Shown one piece after another: positions 13,443 to 15,071 of a DNA stretch of 15,071 bases. The position numbers were made by a program, and so were the translations under genes. The notes beneath the pieces were generated by a model, which saw nothing but the letters and a program-made list of their open reading frames with translations, had not been told where the DNA came from and ran no database searches. Position 1 is the first letter of the stretch; every line of letters starts with the position of its first letter. Origin of the DNA: Candidatus Aminicenantes bacterium UBA4820 (lineage in GTDB: Bacteria; Acidobacteriota; UBA4820); the NCBI GenBank assembly GCA_002402325.1, contig DHFQ01000175.1:1-15071 (forward strand). Direction: 5' to 3'.

Positions 13443-14104
13443 GCAAAATAACAGGAATAATTTTTGACCTTGATGGAACACTTTTGAACACCGTTGAAGA
13501 TATTATGGATAGTTGCAATATTGCTTTAAAAAAACTTGATTATCCGCTTCACTCTTTGAAAGAATACAAGCAATTTATTGGTGAAGGAATGGAGGAACTT
13601 GTAAGAAAGGCTCTTCCTCAGGATAAAAGAGATGAAGAAAATATAAAGATTTGTCTGGAACTTTTGAGGGAGGAGTACAAAAAGAGATACCACAACAAAA
13701 CGAAGCCTTACGATGGCATCAAAGACCTTTTAAAAACTCTTCTAAAAAGAGGGATTAAAATGGCTGTTTTTTCAAACAAACCAGATGATTTTACCTTATC
13801 CGCAACTAAATACTACTTCCCCGAAATTGATTTTTGCGTAGTTCTTGGAGCAAAGGAGGGAAATCCAAAAAAACCCGATCCTTACGGGGCAAATTTTATT
13901 ATTAAAAAATTGAATATTCCTAAAGAAAACATCGTCTATTTAGGAGATTCGAAAACTGATATAATGACAGCAAAAAATTGTGGAGTTTTATCTGTTGGAG
14001 CGGAGTGGGGATTTAGAGGAAAAGAGGAGTTGATAAGTGCTGGCGCGGATTATATAGTTAAAACTCCAGATGAGTTTCTTGTATTGATTGATAAGTTGAA
14101 GTAG
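13439..14104 (+). CDS. HAD-family phosphatase, phosphoglycolate phosphatase-like
   Basis: A 221-residue cytoplasmic hydrolase of the Gph/PGP type. Seen: FDLDGTLLNT with nucleophile D10 and acid D12, a helical C1 cap (about 18-88), FSNKP with S112 (motif II), KKPDP with K145 (motif III), and YLGDSKTDI with D170 and D174 (motif IV). The tail WGFRGKEELISAGADYIV is usual in Gph proteins. Likely substrates are 2-phosphoglycolate or other small phosphate esters; HAD substrate range cannot be read from sequence. The ATG overlaps the methyltransferase stop by four bases, so the two are made together. Confidence 0.9.
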   Translation: MSKITGIIFDLDGTLLNTVEDIMDSCNIALKKLDYPLHSLKEYKQFIGEGMEELVRKALPQDKRDEENIKICLELLREEYKKRYHNKTKPYDGIKDLLKTLLKRGIKMAVFSNKPDDFTLSATKYYFPEIDFCVVLGAKEGNPKKPDPYGANFIIKKLNIPKENIVYLGDSKTDIMTAKNCGVLSVGAEWGFRGKEELISAGADYIVKTPDEFLVLIDKLK

Positions 14105-14113
14105 AAGTATAAT
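14084..14113 (+). promoter_or_regulatory. Promoter of the RAM-domain gene
   Basis: TTGATT (14084-14089), 18-base spacer, TATAAT (14108-14113, perfect -10). The -35 lies in the last codons of the phosphatase gene. Transcription would begin near 14120 and the leader holds GGAGG (14143-14147) before ATG 14155. Confidence 0.65.
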
Positions 14114-14154
14114 AAAGTTTGCTCCTAAAGTTGAGCAGAGATTGGAGGTAGTAA

Positions 14155-14391
14155 ATGGCAAAGGCTTATGTGAGGATTTGCATTAACCCTGGATTTGAAA
14201 AGAAAATTAAGGAAGACCTTGTTGCCTGCCCCGAAGTTTTGTCGGCAGAATTGACCGCTGGTGAACAGGATATGATCCTCCTCGTTCAGGGAGAAAATTA
14301 TGAATCAATCCTTGATTTTGTGATTAAGAAAATAAGGAAAAAGGCAGGTGTGAAGATCACATGGACGAATTTCGTCGTTGATATGGAGTAA
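14155..14391 (+). CDS. Stand-alone Lrp/AsnC ligand-binding (RAM) domain protein
   Basis: A 78-residue protein that corresponds to the C-terminal effector domain of Lrp/AsnC regulators, without the DNA-binding helix-turn-helix. Seen: a first strand AYVRICINPG, helix EKKIKEDLVACPEV, then AELTAGEQDMILLVQGENYE, helix ILDFVIKKIRKKAGV and a closing KITWTNFVV. The G-x2-DM turn and the T-x-T near the end are typical. In the family this fold forms dimers and larger rings and binds amino acids at the interface. A small protein like this may sense an amino acid or pair with a full Lrp protein. It has its own promoter and a GGAGG ribosome binding site, and the hydrolase gene follows after 28 bases. Confidence 0.88.
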   Translation: MAKAYVRICINPGFEKKIKEDLVACPEVLSAELTAGEQDMILLVQGENYESILDFVIKKIRKKAGVKITWTNFVVDME

Positions 14392-14419
14392 GGTATAAAT
14401 AGGTTAATCTGGTTTTAAG

Positions 14420-15071
14420 TTGGGAAATGGTAACTCTGACAAAATTTTGATTTTACTTCCAGGACTTGAGGGAAGTGGCTTACTTTTTGAACCTCTGCTC
14501 AATCATTTAAAGGGTGTTAAAACAATAGTGGTCTCTTATCCAAAGGATAAAAAAATGGGTTATAAAGAGTTGATTCGTTATGTAAAAGAACTTATCCCAA
14601 AGGATACGCATTTTTCACTTCTTGGTGAATCTTTCTCGGGACCATTATCAATTATGATAGCTTCAGAGAATCTTCCCTATCTTGATTCTCTAATTCTTGT
14701 CGGAACTTTTATCAAAAATCCCGTAAAATATATTCCAGAATGGGTTCGTTATCTAATTTGTCCTCCGATTATGATTTTTGCCAAACCATTCATACTTTTG
14801 AAAGCGTATTTTTCAGGTGTGAGGGATTCCTATCTTTTAAATCTGATAAAAAGGTCATATTCGGGGCTTAAATTGTCTGTTTTAAGTTTGAGGATAAAGG
14901 AGATTCTGTCTGTCAATGCTACAGAAGATTTAAAGAAAACGAATGTCCCAATATATTACTTTAGAGGAAAGAGAGATAATGTCGTTTCTAAAAAAAATCT
15001 CAATGAGATTTTAGAGGTAAAGTGCGATGTTAATGTCCGTTTCCTTGATACCTGGCACCTGATTCTTCAAA
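14420..15071 (+). CDS. Alpha/beta hydrolase, partial (runs off the right edge)
   Basis: An open frame of 217 codons without a stop to the window end. Near the N terminus LLPGLEGSG (12-20) is the oxyanion-loop type of motif. The nucleophile elbow is GESFSG with S71, D186 lies in FRGKRDNVVS and H213 in DTWH, so the full Ser-Asp-His triad is visible in the right order and spacing. A hydrophobic cap-like segment lies at about 105-130. The elbow has Ser where GxSxG families have the second Gly. The start is probably TTG 14420; a stop in frame at 14405 excludes anything much earlier, and the ribosome binding site is weak. It likely shares a transcript with the RAM-domain gene. Substrate unknown; lipase, esterase and thioesterase roles are all possible. 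Confidence 0.8.
   Translation, partial: MGNGNSDKILILLPGLEGSGLLFEPLLNHLKGVKTIVVSYPKDKKMGYKELIRYVKELIPKDTHFSLLGESFSGPLSIMIASENLPYLDSLILVGTFIKNPVKYIPEWVRYLICPPIMIFAKPFILLKAYFSGVRDSYLLNLIKRSYSGLKLSVLSLRIKEILSVNATEDLKKTNVPIYYFRGKRDNVVSKKNLNEILEVKCDVNVRFLDTWHLILQ

Noticed and set aside
1..15071. tRNA, rRNA, transposase, integrase, phage or toxin-antitoxin genes
   Set aside because: I saw no sequence or protein with features of these; base use looks even along the window, so there is no sign of a recently acquired island.

Overview
The window is AT-rich bacterial DNA, dense with genes and without mobile elements, RNA genes or CRISPR arrays. The LPS-type heptose genes, an LpxL/HtrB-like acyltransferase, a lipoprotein and a secreted LysM protein point to a didermic (Gram-negative-type) bacterium. 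The Lys/Glu/Ile-rich proteins and the small ferredoxin would suit an anaerobe, perhaps a thermophile, but I cannot name the phylum from this sequence. Start codons are often GTG or TTG. They are usually preceded by clear GGAGG-type ribosome binding sites, and many genes overlap by exactly 4 bases.

Region 1 (22-6530, minus strand, transcribed right to left) is a compact five-gene run: an aldose 1-epimerase-like protein, a TPR protein with a C-terminal cyclic-nucleotide-binding-type domain, a lipoprotein resembling an extracellular solute-binding protein, a membrane histidine kinase, and a receiver-histidine kinase hybrid. The last four genes overlap by 4 to 8 bases and no transporter permease is present. 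I read this as a sensory module in which a binding lipoprotein feeds a kinase cascade. It is the best candidate here for an undescribed system.

Region 2 (6535-8362) has a strong hairpin terminator, then a secreted LysM protein gene (minus strand) diverging from a 59-residue ferredoxin gene (plus strand). The divergent promoter region carries an 18-base perfect palindrome.

Region 3 (8352-11962, minus strand) is a translationally coupled operon: tmk, an lpxL-like acyltransferase, gmhB, the heptose-7-phosphate kinase (rfaE1) and the heptose-1-phosphate adenylyltransferase (rfaE2). It supplies steps of ADP-heptose and lipid A synthesis for lipopolysaccharide. gmhA and hldD are not in the window.

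Region 4 (12084-15071, plus strand) diverges from tmk. It holds an RlmD/TrmA-family RNA uracil-5-methyltransferase, a Gph-type HAD phosphatase overlapping it by 4 bases, a stand-alone Lrp/AsnC ligand-binding (RAM) domain with its own good promoter, and an alpha/beta hydrolase that runs off the right edge. No gene-free stretch exceeds 300 bases; the largest gaps (8046-8182, 11963-12083) are divergent promoter regions.
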